Assembly (NCBI RefSeq): GCF_017744095.1 | Contig: NZ_JAGHQX010000001.1 | Span: forward strand, 310,001 to 374,000 | DNA from: Shimia sp. R10_1 | GTDB lineage: Bacteria > Pseudomonadota > Alphaproteobacteria > Rhodobacterales > Rhodobacteraceae | DNA: 64,000 bases | Reading direction: 5' to 3' | Shown here: one piece after another, positions 1-8,005 of the stretch | Layout of the letters: every line of letters begins with the position of its first letter | Numbering within the stretch: the stretch's first letter is position 1 | Position numbers and translations under genes: made by a program | The notes under the pieces: generated by a model | Told to the model about the DNA's origin: nothing | Seen by the model: only the letters and a program-made list of their open reading frames with translations | The model's database searches: none

Positions 1-1
1 C

Positions 2-1060
2 GTCACAAGCCACCTCGACATCGCACCATGGAGCCAAGCAGGCTACATTGTGCCAACCGAAGACTATCTGGATTTCGACGCCTGGCCGCTGAACGACATC
101 TATCCGAACCTTCTCGAAATCGCGGCATATAACGGCATCCAGTGGGGCATCCCACAGGACGCAGAGAGCCGTCCGTTCTTCTTCTGGAAAGACACCATGC
201 GTGGCATCGGCTATTCCGATGCAGATATCGCAGCGCTGCCAGCCAAAATCGAAGCCGGTGAATATACCCTGCAAAACGTGCTGGAAGACGCTAAGAAAGC
301 GGTTGAAATGGGCCTCGTAGAAGAGGGCTATGGTTTCTATCCACGTCCATCCAATGGTCCGGACTATGCGCAGTTCTACCAATCCTTTGGTGGCGTGCTT
401 CAGGATCCGGAAACCGGCAAGCTCGTGCTCGACAAAGCTGCCATGGAAGCCTTCTATCAGTTCTTCGCAGATGCTGTTGATGCGGGTATCACACGTAAAA
501 ACCACCTCGGCACAGATTGGGGCCAGTGGTACAGCGAAGTGGCCAACGGCAAAGCTGCAACCTGGCACGGCGGCACCTGGCACTATGCGCGTTACACTGG
601 CAAAGAAGGCAACGAAGACTTCTTTGGCACCATTGAATTTGGTCTGATCCCAGCGGGCAACGACAACGGCCGCGCCAACACCATCACGCACCCTCTGGTG
701 TATCTGGTGACCGATCAGCAAAACGATGATCACGAAGATATCGCCGCACAGCTGGTGAAAATCGCTTCTGAACCACGCATGAACTCGCTGCACGCGATCC
801 AGTCTGCACACCTTGGCATTTCCAAACAGCAGTCCAACATCGAGATCTATTCCAACGATCGTTGGGCCTCTGAGGCAACCGAGCGTCTGCTTGGTACAGC
901 AAATGCTCAGCCAAACAATCTGGACTACGGCGCCTTCTCTGAAGCGATGTTCAAAGGTCTGGAAGCCGCTTGGACAGGTGTCAAATCCCCAGCAGATGCT
1001 GTTACAGAGCTGGAAAGCGAACTGACTGCGAAACTCGGCGACAACCTGATCGTCAAATAA
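2..1060 (+). CDS. ABC transporter sugar-type substrate-binding protein (5' end outside window)
   Basis: Periplasmic substrate-binding component of a CUT1-type (MalE-like, solute-binding family 1) ABC importer. The reading frame is open to the left window edge, so the signal peptide and N-terminal lobe are missing; a GTG at position 50 is an internal codon, not the start. The visible C-terminal part is rich in aromatic residues and has the family's WHGGTWHYAR-type stretch near the middle. It is followed by two permeases and an ATPase on the same strand, which fixes its role. The substrate cannot be read from the protein, but the downstream phosphodiesterase and inositol-phosphatase-family genes point to a glycerophosphodiester or polyol phosphate rather than a plain sugar (inference). 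Confidence 0.85.
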   Translation, partial: VTSHLDIAPWSQAGYIVPTEDYLDFDAWPLNDIYPNLLEIAAYNGIQWGIPQDAESRPFFFWKDTMRGIGYSDADIAALPAKIEAGEYTLQNVLEDAKKAVEMGLVEEGYGFYPRPSNGPDYAQFYQSFGGVLQDPETGKLVLDKAAMEAFYQFFADAVDAGITRKNHLGTDWGQWYSEVANGKAATWHGGTWHYARYTGKEGNEDFFGTIEFGLIPAGNDNGRANTITHPLVYLVTDQQNDDHEDIAAQLVKIASEPRMNSLHAIQSAHLGISKQQSNIEIYSNDRWASEATERLLGTANAQPNNLDYGAFSEAMFKGLEAAWTGVKSPADAVTELESELTAKLGDNLIVK

Positions 1061-1070
1061 ATCAAACCTT

Positions 1071-1098
1071 GATCGGGGCGGCGTTTGCGGCCCCGATC
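1071..1098 (+). promoter_or_regulatory. Intercistronic hairpin between binding protein and permease
   Basis: A perfect 9-bp stem (GATCGGGGC/GCCCCGATC) with a 10-base loop lies in the 63-base gap between the binding-protein and first permease genes. There is no U-run after it. Such hairpins commonly protect the upstream message and give more binding protein than permease; here that role is inferred. Confidence 0.6.
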
Positions 1099-1123
1099 CC
1101 TGACTATTTTTTCGGAGCCGACC

Positions 1124-2425
1124 ATGCCACGCTTCAATGCGCTTGGGTTTGGATTTCTTGCGCCTGCACTGATTGTTGTTGCGCTGTTTTTCCTTGCCCC
1201 GGTCATCCTCACGGTGTTCTTCGCCTTTACCAATATGTCCACCTCGACGGGCATCACCGGCGGGGACTACCTGCTGTCTCAATCTGACCTGCGCGGGGTG
1301 AAAGCCAGTGGCGTGTCTGACGAAACCTATGACGCGCTCGAAAATGCGGGCTATCTGGTGGATGACGCCGGCCTCGCACGCCTCGCAGAAGCCCGTGATC
1401 AGGCAACGGCAGACGAACTCGCAGCCTTGCACAGCGGCGCAAAATTCGATGCACGCCGGGATATGGAGCGCGCGCTGAAGGATCTGCGTGACAATCGCAT
1501 CAGGTCCACGCGTGATCGAAAAGCCCTCGCAGAGCTTTTCAAGACGAGTGTGATGGATGAGCGGTTTGGCAGCGAGGCGGCCTTCCGCACCGCTCTGGAC
1601 GGTGTTGGCATTCCTCAGGCAGATCAGGACATACTGGTCAAAGAAGCCTACACAGGCTGGGTCTGGACCACAGAGAACATGAAACTTTTGTTCTCGCTCG
1701 ACAGCTCTTACCGCTATGCGATGAACACGGTGATCTACGTTACGTTGACCCTTGGCTTCAACGTGGGCTTTGGTCTGTTTCTTGCGATTTCAACCTTTTA
1801 CCTCTCTCCGGGTATGGCGGCGACGTTCCGCACGATCTGGTTTCTGCCGCGTATTTTGCCGCCCGTCCTCTATGTGCTGATGTGGAAGTGGTTCACTTGG
1901 GACACAGGGTTTTTGGCAACCATCACGGGCTACCTTGGCATAGCACCGCGCAACTGGATGCTAGACACTGCCACCAACGCATGGGTCGTTGTGATCCTGA
2001 TCAACGGGTTTGTGGGCGCGTCCCTTGGCATGATCCTGTTTTCCTCCGCGATTAAGGCAATCCCGTCCTCGATGCTTTACGCATCAGAGGTGGATGGAGC
2101 CAACCGCTGGCAACAGGTGCGCTATATCATCCTGCCGCAACTGCGCTGGCCGATCCTGTTCACAACCTCATACCAGACGCTCTCTTTGCTGACGTCCTTT
2201 GAATATATCTTGCTCTCCACCGACGGTGGGCCGGGACGTGCAACAGAGGTTTGGGCATTGGCGGCTTACCATACGGCGCTGAACAACTATGGCGGCAACC
2301 TGCAATATGGGTTTGGTGCAGCCTACGCCTTGATCCTCGTGATCATCGGCATTGCAGCCAGCCTGCTGTACCTGCGCTTCTTCAACTTCAAAGAGCTTGT
2401 CACCAAGCCGCGGATCGAGGGGTAA
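1124..2425 (+). CDS. ABC sugar permease, MalF-like, with helical insertion
   Basis: Inner-membrane permease of the importer, 433 aa. ATG at 1124 was chosen because CGGAG lies just upstream; an in-frame TTG at 1085 would overlap the hairpin. Residues 1-40 hold the first membrane helix. Then comes a hydrophilic, Ala/Arg/Glu-rich, probably helical stretch of about 130 residues before the core helices, reminiscent in position of the MalF P2 loop but not obviously the same domain. The C-terminal half has the usual core with an EAA-type loop (ASEVDGANRWQQ) that contacts the ATPase. It pairs with the next permease, starting 4 bases downstream of this stop codon. Confidence 0.88.
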   Translation: MPRFNALGFGFLAPALIVVALFFLAPVILTVFFAFTNMSTSTGITGGDYLLSQSDLRGVKASGVSDETYDALENAGYLVDDAGLARLAEARDQATADELAALHSGAKFDARRDMERALKDLRDNRIRSTRDRKALAELFKTSVMDERFGSEAAFRTALDGVGIPQADQDILVKEAYTGWVWTTENMKLLFSLDSSYRYAMNTVIYVTLTLGFNVGFGLFLAISTFYLSPGMAATFRTIWFLPRILPPVLYVLMWKWFTWDTGFLATITGYLGIAPRNWMLDTATNAWVVVILINGFVGASLGMILFSSAIKAIPSSMLYASEVDGANRWQQVRYIILPQLRWPILFTTSYQTLSLLTSFEYILLSTDGGPGRATEVWALAAYHTALNNYGGNLQYGFGAAYALILVIIGIAASLLYLRFFNFKELVTKPRIEG

Positions 2426-2429
2426 GGCC

Positions 2430-3257
2430 ATGAACGCGAATTTCAAATCATGGCCAGTGATTGCCATTCTGTCGCTGGTGTCCTTGCCACTGTTGATCAT
2501 GTTTGTGTTCCAGATCGTGGACACATTCACCAACCCATATCCGGGATCAATCTGGCCACAGATGTTCACGATCGAGCATTGGCGCTTCCTCTGGGAAGAG
2601 CCGGCCACTGGTCGCTCTTCGATCTGGGCGGTGACATGGAACACATTTGTGTTTGCCTCCACAACGGCGGTGGCTGTCACCTCTATTTCGCTGACAGCGG
2701 CCTATGCCCTGTCTCGTTTGAACTTCCCGGCGCGGCGTTTCTTTCTGGCAGGCCTGATCGTTCTGCATGCGTTTCCGACGATCACGCTGATCATTGCGAT
2801 TTTTCTGATCCTGCAGTTTCTTGGGCTCTATAACTCCTTGATGGGGGTGATCCTTGTAAAGGCTGCTCTGGAGTTGCCATTTGGCATTTGGATCATGAAA
2901 GGCTTCTATGACACAGTGCCATGGGAGATCGAGATGGCCGGTGTGCAGGATGGGGCAAGCCGTTTCACGGTCTGGTGGAAATTGGTGCTGCCGCAGGTGC
3001 AGCCCGGACTTGCCGCATTGCTGATCTTTTCTTTCCTGTCTGGCTGGTCTGAGTTTGTTTTGCCACTGGTGCTTGCACCTGGCAATGACGCGCAGGTCCT
3101 GTCGACTTATCTGTCCGCGCTCATCCTTGATGATGCGAAACCTGACTTCAACCTCTTCAAATCGGTGGGCCTGTTCTACGCCATACCGGTTATCGTCATC
3201 TATCTGGTTTTCCAGAAAAAACTCATGAATATCTACGGCGGGGGCTCGAAAGGCTGA
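2430..3257 (+). CDS. ABC sugar permease, MalG-like
   Basis: Second inner-membrane permease of the CUT1 importer, 275 aa, the usual MalG/UgpE length. ATG at 2430 starts four bases after the preceding stop; longer in-frame starts would lie inside the upstream gene. The N-terminal helix is followed by a periplasmic loop, five further membrane segments and the EAA loop (MAGVQDGASRFTVWWKLVLP) that docks on the ATPase. Its stop codon shares one base with the next start (TGATG), so the two are translationally coupled. Confidence 0.9.
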   Translation: MNANFKSWPVIAILSLVSLPLLIMFVFQIVDTFTNPYPGSIWPQMFTIEHWRFLWEEPATGRSSIWAVTWNTFVFASTTAVAVTSISLTAAYALSRLNFPARRFFLAGLIVLHAFPTITLIIAIFLILQFLGLYNSLMGVILVKAALELPFGIWIMKGFYDTVPWEIEMAGVQDGASRFTVWWKLVLPQVQPGLAALLIFSFLSGWSEFVLPLVLAPGNDAQVLSTYLSALILDDAKPDFNLFKSVGLFYAIPVIVIYLVFQKKLMNIYGGGSKG

Positions 3258-4306
3258 TGCAACTTAGGCTCGAAAACTTCACCAAAAAATTCGACAATCT
3301 GACCGTCATCGACCAGTTGAACCTGACTGTTGAAAGCGGAGAGATGATGGCGCTGCTTGGCCCATCTGGCTGCGGTAAGTCGACCACATTGTTCACCATT
3401 TGCGGCATCCACCGCATGAACGGCGGCACCCTGCATTTTGGCGATCGCGATGTGTCCAACCTGCCATCGCAACAGCGCAATGTGGGTGTGGTGTTTCAGA
3501 ACTATGCGCTCTATCCGCATATGAACATCCGCGACAACATTGCCTTCCCCTTGCGGGTGCAAAAGCTCGACAATGCGACCATTGCCAAGAAAGTGGCAGA
3601 AATTGCAGAGCTGGTGCATATCCCTGAATTGCTGGATCGCAAGCCTGCGCAGCTGTCTGGCGGCCAACAACAGCGGGTGGCGCTCGCGCGCGCACTTGTG
3701 CGCAAGCCTGACGTACTTTTGCTGGATGAACCCCTCGCCAACCTTGACGCCAAACTGCGTCTTGAGATGCGTTCTGAAATCCGGCGCATTCAGCTGGAAA
3801 CCGGCATCACCGCCATTCTCGTGACCCACGATCAGGTCGAAGCCATGTCAATGTGTGATCGCATTGCTCTGATGAAAGGTGGCAAGATCGTTCAGCTCAG
3901 CGAACCTGATCAAATGTACAATGACCCGGTCGACACCTTTGTGGCTGGCTTCCTTGGCAACCCGCCGATTTCCTTCCTGGATGCACAGGTCAATGCAGAT
4001 GTGTTTCAGGTTGGCCCAAGCCAAATTACCATCGCCGATAGCCTGCGCGCCAAAGTGAATGGCGCGGTCAAACTGGGCATCCGCCCAGAGTATTTTGGCC
4101 CACAGTTCGGCACTGGGATCACGGGTAAGATCAGCTTTGTGGAAACACAGGGGCGCGAAGACCTCTATAATGTCACCTTGCCCGATGGATCGGTTCTGCG
4201 CTCCATTCAAGCGGCGGGTCCGCGCCTGAAGCTTGGCGACAGCGTAAACTGGGGCATTTCCCATGACCACGCATTGGCATTCACTCCAGACGGGGCACGC
4301 ATCTGA
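3257..4306 (+). CDS. ABC transporter ATPase, MalK/UgpC type
   Basis: Cytoplasmic ATP-binding subunit, 349 aa. Walker A is GPSGCGKST (residues 35-43), the signature is [15 protein letters not shown], Walker B is LLLDEPLANLD and the switch histidine is in LVTHDQVEAM. The C-terminal third is the TOBE-type regulatory domain of the MalK/UgpC family. It energises the two permeases encoded just upstream and overlaps both neighbours by one base. MalK-like ATPases of this family are often shared between systems, so specificity lies in the binding protein. Confidence 0.93.
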   Translation: MQLRLENFTKKFDNLTVIDQLNLTVESGEMMALLGPSGCGKSTTLFTICGIHRMNGGTLHFGDRDVSNLPSQQRNVGVVFQNYALYPHMNIRDNIAFPLRVQKLDNATIAKKVAEIAELVHIPELLDRKPAQLSGGQQQRVALARALVRKPDVLLLDEPLANLDAKLRLEMRSEIRRIQLETGITAILVTHDQVEAMSMCDRIALMKGGKIVQLSEPDQMYNDPVDTFVAGFLGNPPISFLDAQVNADVFQVGPSQITIADSLRAKVNGAVKLGIRPEYFGPQFGTGITGKISFVETQGREDLYNVTLPDGSVLRSIQAAGPRLKLGDSVNWGISHDHALAFTPDGARI

Positions 4307-5727
4307 TGTCTGATTGGCTTTCACCCAAACGCCCCATGTCGATTGCACATCGCGGTGCCAGTGCCTATGCGCAGGAAAACACATTGGGTGCATTTTCACT
4401 GGCTGCCAAACTGGGTGCGGACATGTGGGAGGTCGATCTGCATCAAACTGCAGACGGGCAGGTGATCGCCTTTCATGATTTCGCGCTTGTCGATGGGCGT
4501 GCGTTGGCGCAGCTGTCTTATGCCGAGGTCCGGAACGCAGTGAGTGAGGGCGAGGCGCCCTTGCTGTCCGACATCATCGCATTGGCCAAAGAGGCCAACT
4601 GCGGGATCTACGCAGACATCAAGGCGCCAGAAGCTTCGGTGGAAACATCGCGCATGCTTCAGGCGGCAGGCATCACCCGCGCAATTCTTGGCGCGTTTGA
4701 TCCTTCGGCCGTGCGCGCCTTGAGAGCGGCGCAGACCCCTTATCCGCTGGCCGCGCTGATCCCAATTGGCGTGGATCCATTTGAGGCGTCAAAAGACGCT
4801 GACATCATCCACCTATGTTGGGAAAAGCTTGCCCGCCCGCAGGATCTTCTGACGGATGAGTTCTTTCAGAAATGCGACACATTGGGCAAAAAGGTGGTGC
4901 TCTGGCACGAGGAAGATCCAAGGCGTATGGCGGATTTGCGTGGCAAACCCGTGCTTGGCATCTGCTCTGATCGGCCTGAGCTGGTGAACCCGGTGCGCTT
5001 TCGGAATAACACGCAGGTCATCTGCCACCGAGGCGCCAATAAAATCGCACCTGAAAACACCCTCAGTGCGGCGCATGCATGTTTCGCTGCTGGCTTCAGC
5101 CACGTTGAAATCGACGTGCATGTTACCGCAGATCGCGAACTGGTCGTGCTGCATGACGCAACGCTGGAGCGCACGACAAACGGGCAGGGGCCGGTTTGCA
5201 ACCACACGCTAGCAGAGCTGCGCGCCCTGAGTGCCGGCGCCTGGTTCTCGCCGTTCTATCGCGCTGAAAAGATCCCAACACTTGATGAGGTTCTTGAGCT
5301 GGCTTCCCTCTATGAGGGCAAACTCTATATCGAACTCAAATCTGCTCCGGCTGATCTGATTTGGGCGCGCGTCGAAGCCTTTGGCCTGCAAGACCGTGTG
5401 TTCTTCTGGTCTTTCAATGCAGAGCTGCTGAAAGATATGCGCGGCTTAAGTGATCAGGCCCATCTGATGATGCGCAGGCAGGATTTCGACACACTTGAAG
5501 ACACAATCTCGAACCTTGCCCCATCATTGATCGAATACACGATCCACGATGACTGGACAGACTTTTCGAAACTACGGTCAAGCGACATTCCATTTATGGT
5601 TGCTTACAATGGAGATGATCCCTCCATAATTGAAAAGATTGTCGACGCATCTCCTGACATGGTTAATCTGGACCAACCATTTCTATTCGCTGATATTTGT
5701 CGACGCAAAGGATTGACCATTGAGTGA
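4306..5727 (+). CDS. Tandem-domain glycerophosphodiester phosphodiesterase
   Basis: Predicted to hydrolyse glycerophosphodiesters to glycerol 3-phosphate and an alcohol. The 473-aa protein holds two complete GDPD domains in a row, about residues 9-230 and 236-470. Each starts with the catalytic HRG motif (His15 and His241) followed by a P/Q-E-N-T motif, an E-x-D pair (EVDLH, EIDVH) and a later His-Asp (FHD, LHD). Single-domain GDPDs are about 240-260 aa, so this is a duplication. No signal peptide is visible, so it acts in the cytoplasm after import. The start overlaps the ATPase stop by one base and the end overlaps the regulator gene by 8 bases. Confidence 0.9.
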   Translation: MSDWLSPKRPMSIAHRGASAYAQENTLGAFSLAAKLGADMWEVDLHQTADGQVIAFHDFALVDGRALAQLSYAEVRNAVSEGEAPLLSDIIALAKEANCGIYADIKAPEASVETSRMLQAAGITRAILGAFDPSAVRALRAAQTPYPLAALIPIGVDPFEASKDADIIHLCWEKLARPQDLLTDEFFQKCDTLGKKVVLWHEEDPRRMADLRGKPVLGICSDRPELVNPVRFRNNTQVICHRGANKIAPENTLSAAHACFAAGFSHVEIDVHVTADRELVVLHDATLERTTNGQGPVCNHTLAELRALSAGAWFSPFYRAEKIPTLDEVLELASLYEGKLYIELKSAPADLIWARVEAFGLQDRVFFWSFNAELLKDMRGLSDQAHLMMRRQDFDTLEDTISNLAPSLIEYTIHDDWTDFSKLRSSDIPFMVAYNGDDPSIIEKIVDASPDMVNLDQPFLFADICRRKGLTIE

Positions 5728-6739
5728 TGAGCCCAAAAAATCTGTGACCTCCTTTGATGTGGCACGCCGGGCGGGGGTGTCGCGCTCCATGGTGTCGCGG
5801 GCGTTCACAGATGGTGCCAAGATCTCTGAGGCGTCGCGCAAAAAGGTGCTCAAGGCAGCTGATGAACTTGGCTATCGCGTGAATTTTCTGGCCCGCGGTT
5901 TGCAAACACGTCAATCCAACCTGGTGGGCATTGTTGCCTCCTCGTTGGACACGCCGTTTCGCTCCCAGCAGGTTAAGATTGCGGCACGCGAGTTTATTCG
6001 TCACGGCTATCGCCCCATCCTTTTAACGATCGAGGAAAACGATGACGTCGAACAATGGGTGAGCGTGATGCTCAACTATAATGTGGCGGGGGTGCTGATC
6101 ACCTCGGCCACGCCTTCCTCTCAGATCATTCAGGAATGTCGGCGGCTGCAGATGCCTCTGGTACTGATCAACCGCGGGACCATGCAGGATATCACGGACA
6201 CGGTTCAGATTGATGTCGCACAGGCCGGCTCATTGGCGTTTTCGATGCTCACCCGCACGCGACGTGGCCGGCTTGCGGTTGTGCGCCCGAAAACCGAGTC
6301 CTATTCGGTCACAGGCCGCGTGCAGGCGTTTGTCTCCAAATGCGCGCAAGAAGGGGTCGAGCTGCAGGAGTTTGTTGCCGACGGTCAAAGTTATGCGGCA
6401 GGCCACGACGCTGCCGGGATGCTCGGCCTGTCGACCAAGGACATTGATGGGGTGTTCTGCGCGACAGATCTTTTGGCGATGGGCGTGATGGACAGGCTGC
6501 GCACGGATTGGGGCACGCGTTTTCCTGATGACCTCGAACTGATCGGATGTGACGATATCGAACAGGCCGGGTGGGGCGCCTATCAGTTGTCAACCATGCG
6601 CCAGGACACCGAAGAACAAGTGCTGGCCGCAGTCGCACAAATGCGTCAACGCATCGAAACGCCGGATGCCGAAATTCAGACGTATATTCAAAATCTTACG
6701 CCGATTTTTCGGCAAACAACATTGAGCAGTTATGACTAA
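5720..6739 (+). CDS. LacI-family transcriptional regulator
   Basis: DNA-binding repressor of 339 aa. The N-terminal LacI helix-turn-helix is clear (TSFDVARRAGVSRSMVSRAF, residues 10-29), followed by the hinge and a periplasmic-binding-protein-like effector domain. The start is TTG at 5720, which gives the normal short lead into the HTH and an 8-base overlap with the phosphodiesterase gene; GTG at 5744 is the alternative. Because it lies inside the transporter operon, it most likely controls that operon in response to the imported compound or a breakdown product. The operator would lie left of the window. Confidence 0.9.
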   Translation: MSDEPKKSVTSFDVARRAGVSRSMVSRAFTDGAKISEASRKKVLKAADELGYRVNFLARGLQTRQSNLVGIVASSLDTPFRSQQVKIAAREFIRHGYRPILLTIEENDDVEQWVSVMLNYNVAGVLITSATPSSQIIQECRRLQMPLVLINRGTMQDITDTVQIDVAQAGSLAFSMLTRTRRGRLAVVRPKTESYSVTGRVQAFVSKCAQEGVELQEFVADGQSYAAGHDAAGMLGLSTKDIDGVFCATDLLAMGVMDRLRTDWGTRFPDDLELIGCDDIEQAGWGAYQLSTMRQDTEEQVLAAVAQMRQRIETPDAEIQTYIQNLTPIFRQTTLSSYD

Positions 6740-7511
6740 ATCCTACAAATCCCGGCTCGATTTTGCCAAAGCGATTGCCCGCGACGCTGGGGCGTTGGCT
6801 TTGTCGCTTTTTGAGCAGCGAGAAACAGGCTTTGTTGCAAGCAAAGGTTTGCAAGACTTTGTGACGCTGGCTGATCGCAAGGTCGAAACCCTGATACGCA
6901 GCCAAATCGCAGCCCATTTCCCGGATGATGCTGTCTTGGGCGAAGAGGACGGGCTCTCTGGCAACAGCGAGCGCGTTTGGGTTGTTGATCCGATTGACGG
7001 GACCGCCAATTACATGCGGGGTCTCCCGGATTGGGCGATTTCCATTGCCTGCTGCGAAGGAAATGACATTGCATTTGGGGTGATTTTTGTTCCGGCACGC
7101 AACGAGCTGTGTTGGGCCGAAAAGGGCCATGGGTGTTTTTGCAATGATGAGCAAGTCGCCGTTTCCGATTGTCAGCGTGCGGATGAGGCCTTGCTGCTGC
7201 TGGGCCGCTCTGGGCGATGCTCGCTGCAGAGCTATCTAGATCTGGTTACGCGCACAATTGATGCCGGTATGGAGTATCGGCGCAACGGCTCAGCGGCTGT
7301 GAGCTTGATGGACGTTGCACAGGGCCGGGCAGAGGGCTTCTTTGAGGCACATCTGAACGCATGGGATGCAATGGCTGGCATCTTGCTTGTTCAGGAGGCG
7401 GGCGGCGTTGTGCGCGCAGACCCGGTGCCCCAAACTCTGAGCCATGGAACCGAAGTCATCGCCACCGCCAGAAACACGCACGCAGAAATCGTTGCCACAA
7501 TCGACGCCTGA
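6732..7511 (+). CDS. Inositol monophosphatase family protein
   Basis: Mg2+-dependent phosphomonoesterase of the IMPase/FIG superfamily, 259 aa. The metal-binding motifs are intact: GEEDG at about residue 65, DPIDGTANY around 90, and WDAMAGILLVQEAGG near the C-terminus. Family members act on inositol phosphate, histidinol phosphate, PAP or sugar phosphates, and the sequence alone does not settle which. The ATG overlaps the LacI gene end by 8 bases, making it the last gene of the importer operon. In that setting inositol or another polyol phosphate is a sensible substrate (inference). Confidence 0.87.
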   Translation: MTKSYKSRLDFAKAIARDAGALALSLFEQRETGFVASKGLQDFVTLADRKVETLIRSQIAAHFPDDAVLGEEDGLSGNSERVWVVDPIDGTANYMRGLPDWAISIACCEGNDIAFGVIFVPARNELCWAEKGHGCFCNDEQVAVSDCQRADEALLLLGRSGRCSLQSYLDLVTRTIDAGMEYRRNGSAAVSLMDVAQGRAEGFFEAHLNAWDAMAGILLVQEAGGVVRADPVPQTLSHGTEVIATARNTHAEIVATIDA

Positions 7512-7555
7512 CTGTTGACGCCTTTAGACGTGATAGGCACCAAGCAGAGTTTTTA

Positions 7556-7594
7556 GGTAAACAAAAATACGAAGGCGTTTAGTTAAGCGCCTTC
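7556..7594 (-). terminator. Rho-independent terminator of the response-regulator gene
   Basis: On the minus strand a GAAGGCG/CGCCTTC stem with a loop of about 10 bases is followed by a run of five T. It lies 22 bases beyond the response-regulator stop. On the plus strand there is no U-run, so it may not stop transcripts coming from the importer operon. Confidence 0.55.
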
Positions 7595-7615
7595 CGTCGC
7601 TGAGAGGGGGAATTC

Positions 7616-8005
7616 TCAGCAAAGACATTCCGCCATAGCGTCCACCAGAGTGTCCAGCTTGACAGGCTTTGCGACAAAGCCGACAATCCCTGCGTCCTCG
7701 CAGAGTTTCTTCTGCGTGTTTGAAACACTTGCAGTCACTGCAATCACTTTTGGAGCGTCACTGCCCAACAGTTTCATGATCTCCTGCGTGGCTTCGATGC
7801 CGTCGATTTCCGGCATATTGATGTCCATCAGGATAAGATCAAACACACCGGTTTTTGCCTTCTCGATGCTCTCAGCACCATCATGCGCCACCTCACACTG
7901 TAGACCGCAGTGCTTCAGCATACGTTGCATGATCTTCAGGTTAGTCGGCTCGTCATCTGCAACCAAAATCCGTGGATTGAGTGCGGCCAGTTCTGTCTTT
8001 GTCAT
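7616..8005 (-). CDS. Single-domain response regulator (receiver only)
   Basis: A CheY-like receiver of 129 aa with no output domain. The acidic pocket (Asp17, Asp18), phospho-acceptor Asp61 in LILMDINMPE, the Thr of AVTASVS and the Lys of VAKPV are all present. The start overlaps the end of the histidine-kinase gene by four bases (ATGA), so the two are made together and the kinase is the likely phosphodonor. Stand-alone receivers act through protein contacts or relay phosphate onward. It resembles the detached receiver of a hybrid kinase. Confidence 0.88.
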   Translation of the reverse strand: MTKTELAALNPRILVADDEPTNLKIMQRMLKHCGLQCEVAHDGAESIEKAKTGVFDLILMDINMPEIDGIEATQEIMKLLGSDAPKVIAVTASVSNTQKKLCEDAGIVGFVAKPVKLDTLVDAMAECLC

